This document shows positions 63,051-63,100 of a DNA stretch of 63,100 nucleotides, piece after piece. The position numbers and the translations under genes were made by a program. The stretch lies in contig JAMPBB010000001.1 of NCBI GenBank assembly GCA_023666885.1, positions 27,076 to 90,175 on the forward strand, given 5' to 3'. The notes under the pieces are model-generated. The model did no database searches and was not told where the DNA came from. It saw only the letters and a list, made by a program, of their open reading frames with translations. Within the stretch, counting starts at the first letter, position 1. Each line of letters opens with the position of its first letter. The stretch comes from Muribaculaceae bacterium (GTDB lineage Bacteria; Bacteroidota; Bacteroidia; Bacteroidales; Muribaculaceae).

Positions 63051-63100
63051 GCCTCTTTAGCTCAGTTGGCCAGAGCACGTGATTTGTAATCTCGGGGTCG
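63051..63100 (+). tRNA. tRNA-Thr(UGU), 5' part, cut by the window end
   Basis: The sequence has a 7-nt acceptor arm start (GCCTCTT), a D-arm (GCTCAGTTGGCCAGAGC) and an anticodon arm whose 7-nt loop TTTGTAA carries the anticodon TGT, reading ACA (Thr). The T-arm and 3' acceptor strand lie beyond the window. Confidence 0.9.

Noticed and set aside
1..63100. CRISPR arrays, insertion sequences, prophage
   Set aside because: No regularly spaced repeats, transposase motifs or phage structural genes were seen on either strand.

Overview
The window looks like a chromosomal segment of a gut-type Bacteroidales, most likely Muribaculaceae-like. The reasons are the Bacteroidetes promoter signature (TTTG about 19-21 nt before TAnnTTTG) in front of many genes, the absence of Shine-Dalgarno sequences, and families largely restricted to Bacteroidales. 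These include DUF6089, DUF6242, DUF6048, DUF6452, DUF6377, DUF4199, the long-form IspG, glycine-lipid acyltransferases and a RhaB-like fuculokinase. Base composition is moderate-GC and, strikingly, AUA is a very common isoleucine codon. Species is inference only.

Layout. 1-6.5 kb (+): terminator of an upstream unit, then carA-carB-prmC-recX-comF, tightly packed. 6.5-21 kb (-): a long run of housekeeping and envelope genes. In order of transcription it reads DUF4465-like lipoprotein, rpoN, PAP2-like membrane protein, purE, ispG, ribD, DUF6242 lipoprotein, DUF6089 protein, uppS, bamA, two skp/ompH genes, murI and a small lipoprotein. 21-29.5 kb: a divergent nonulosonic-acid (legionaminic-acid type) locus. 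legI, an acetyltransferase and legB lie on the minus strand. legF, ptmF-like, ptmA-like, legG and ptmE-like lie on the plus strand. A CaCA Na+/Ca2+ exchanger gene sits between the halves, and the expected PLP aminotransferase (LegC) is absent. 29.5-35.5 kb: obgE, pgeF, a minus-strand MptE/GT42-like gene, the glycine-lipid acyltransferase pair glsA-glsB, a XerC/D recombinase and hpf.

35.5-38.8 kb (+): an ECF sigma factor, a frameshifted membrane protein in the anti-sigma position, a small secreted protein and two paralogous outer-membrane beta-barrel-like proteins. This is the least described unit in the window. 38.8-42.8 kb (+): a formate/nitrite transporter, a clan GH-D glycoside hydrolase whose signal peptide is out of frame by one C, and class II fructose-bisphosphate aldolase. 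42.8-48.3 kb: a DUF6377 TPR/HTH regulator, a CRP/FNR regulator, a BASS transporter, and a LytS-like kinase with a LytTR regulator. 48.3-53.5 kb (-): rpiB, SDR, DUF6048, DUF6452, nitroreductase, GT2, DUF4199 and rpsU. 53.6-58.8 kb (+): the L-fucose operon fucI-fucA-fucK-fucP behind an 8-bp inverted repeat. 58.9-63.1 kb: ZIP transporter, SGNH hydrolase, gamma-carbonic anhydrase, Xaa-Pro aminopeptidase, and the 5' part of tRNA-Thr(UGU) behind a textbook promoter.

Themes. Three parts bear on the cell surface: outer-membrane assembly (bamA, skp), sialic-acid-like sugar synthesis with a possible nearby transferase, and amino-acid lipids. The fucose operon fits growth on host mucin glycans. Several genes start within 4-8 nt of a -7 box, which predicts leaderless mRNAs. 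Two frameshifts (anti-sigma-like gene, GH-D hydrolase) could be real inactivation, switching or sequence error. I saw no insertion sequences, prophage or CRISPR array.
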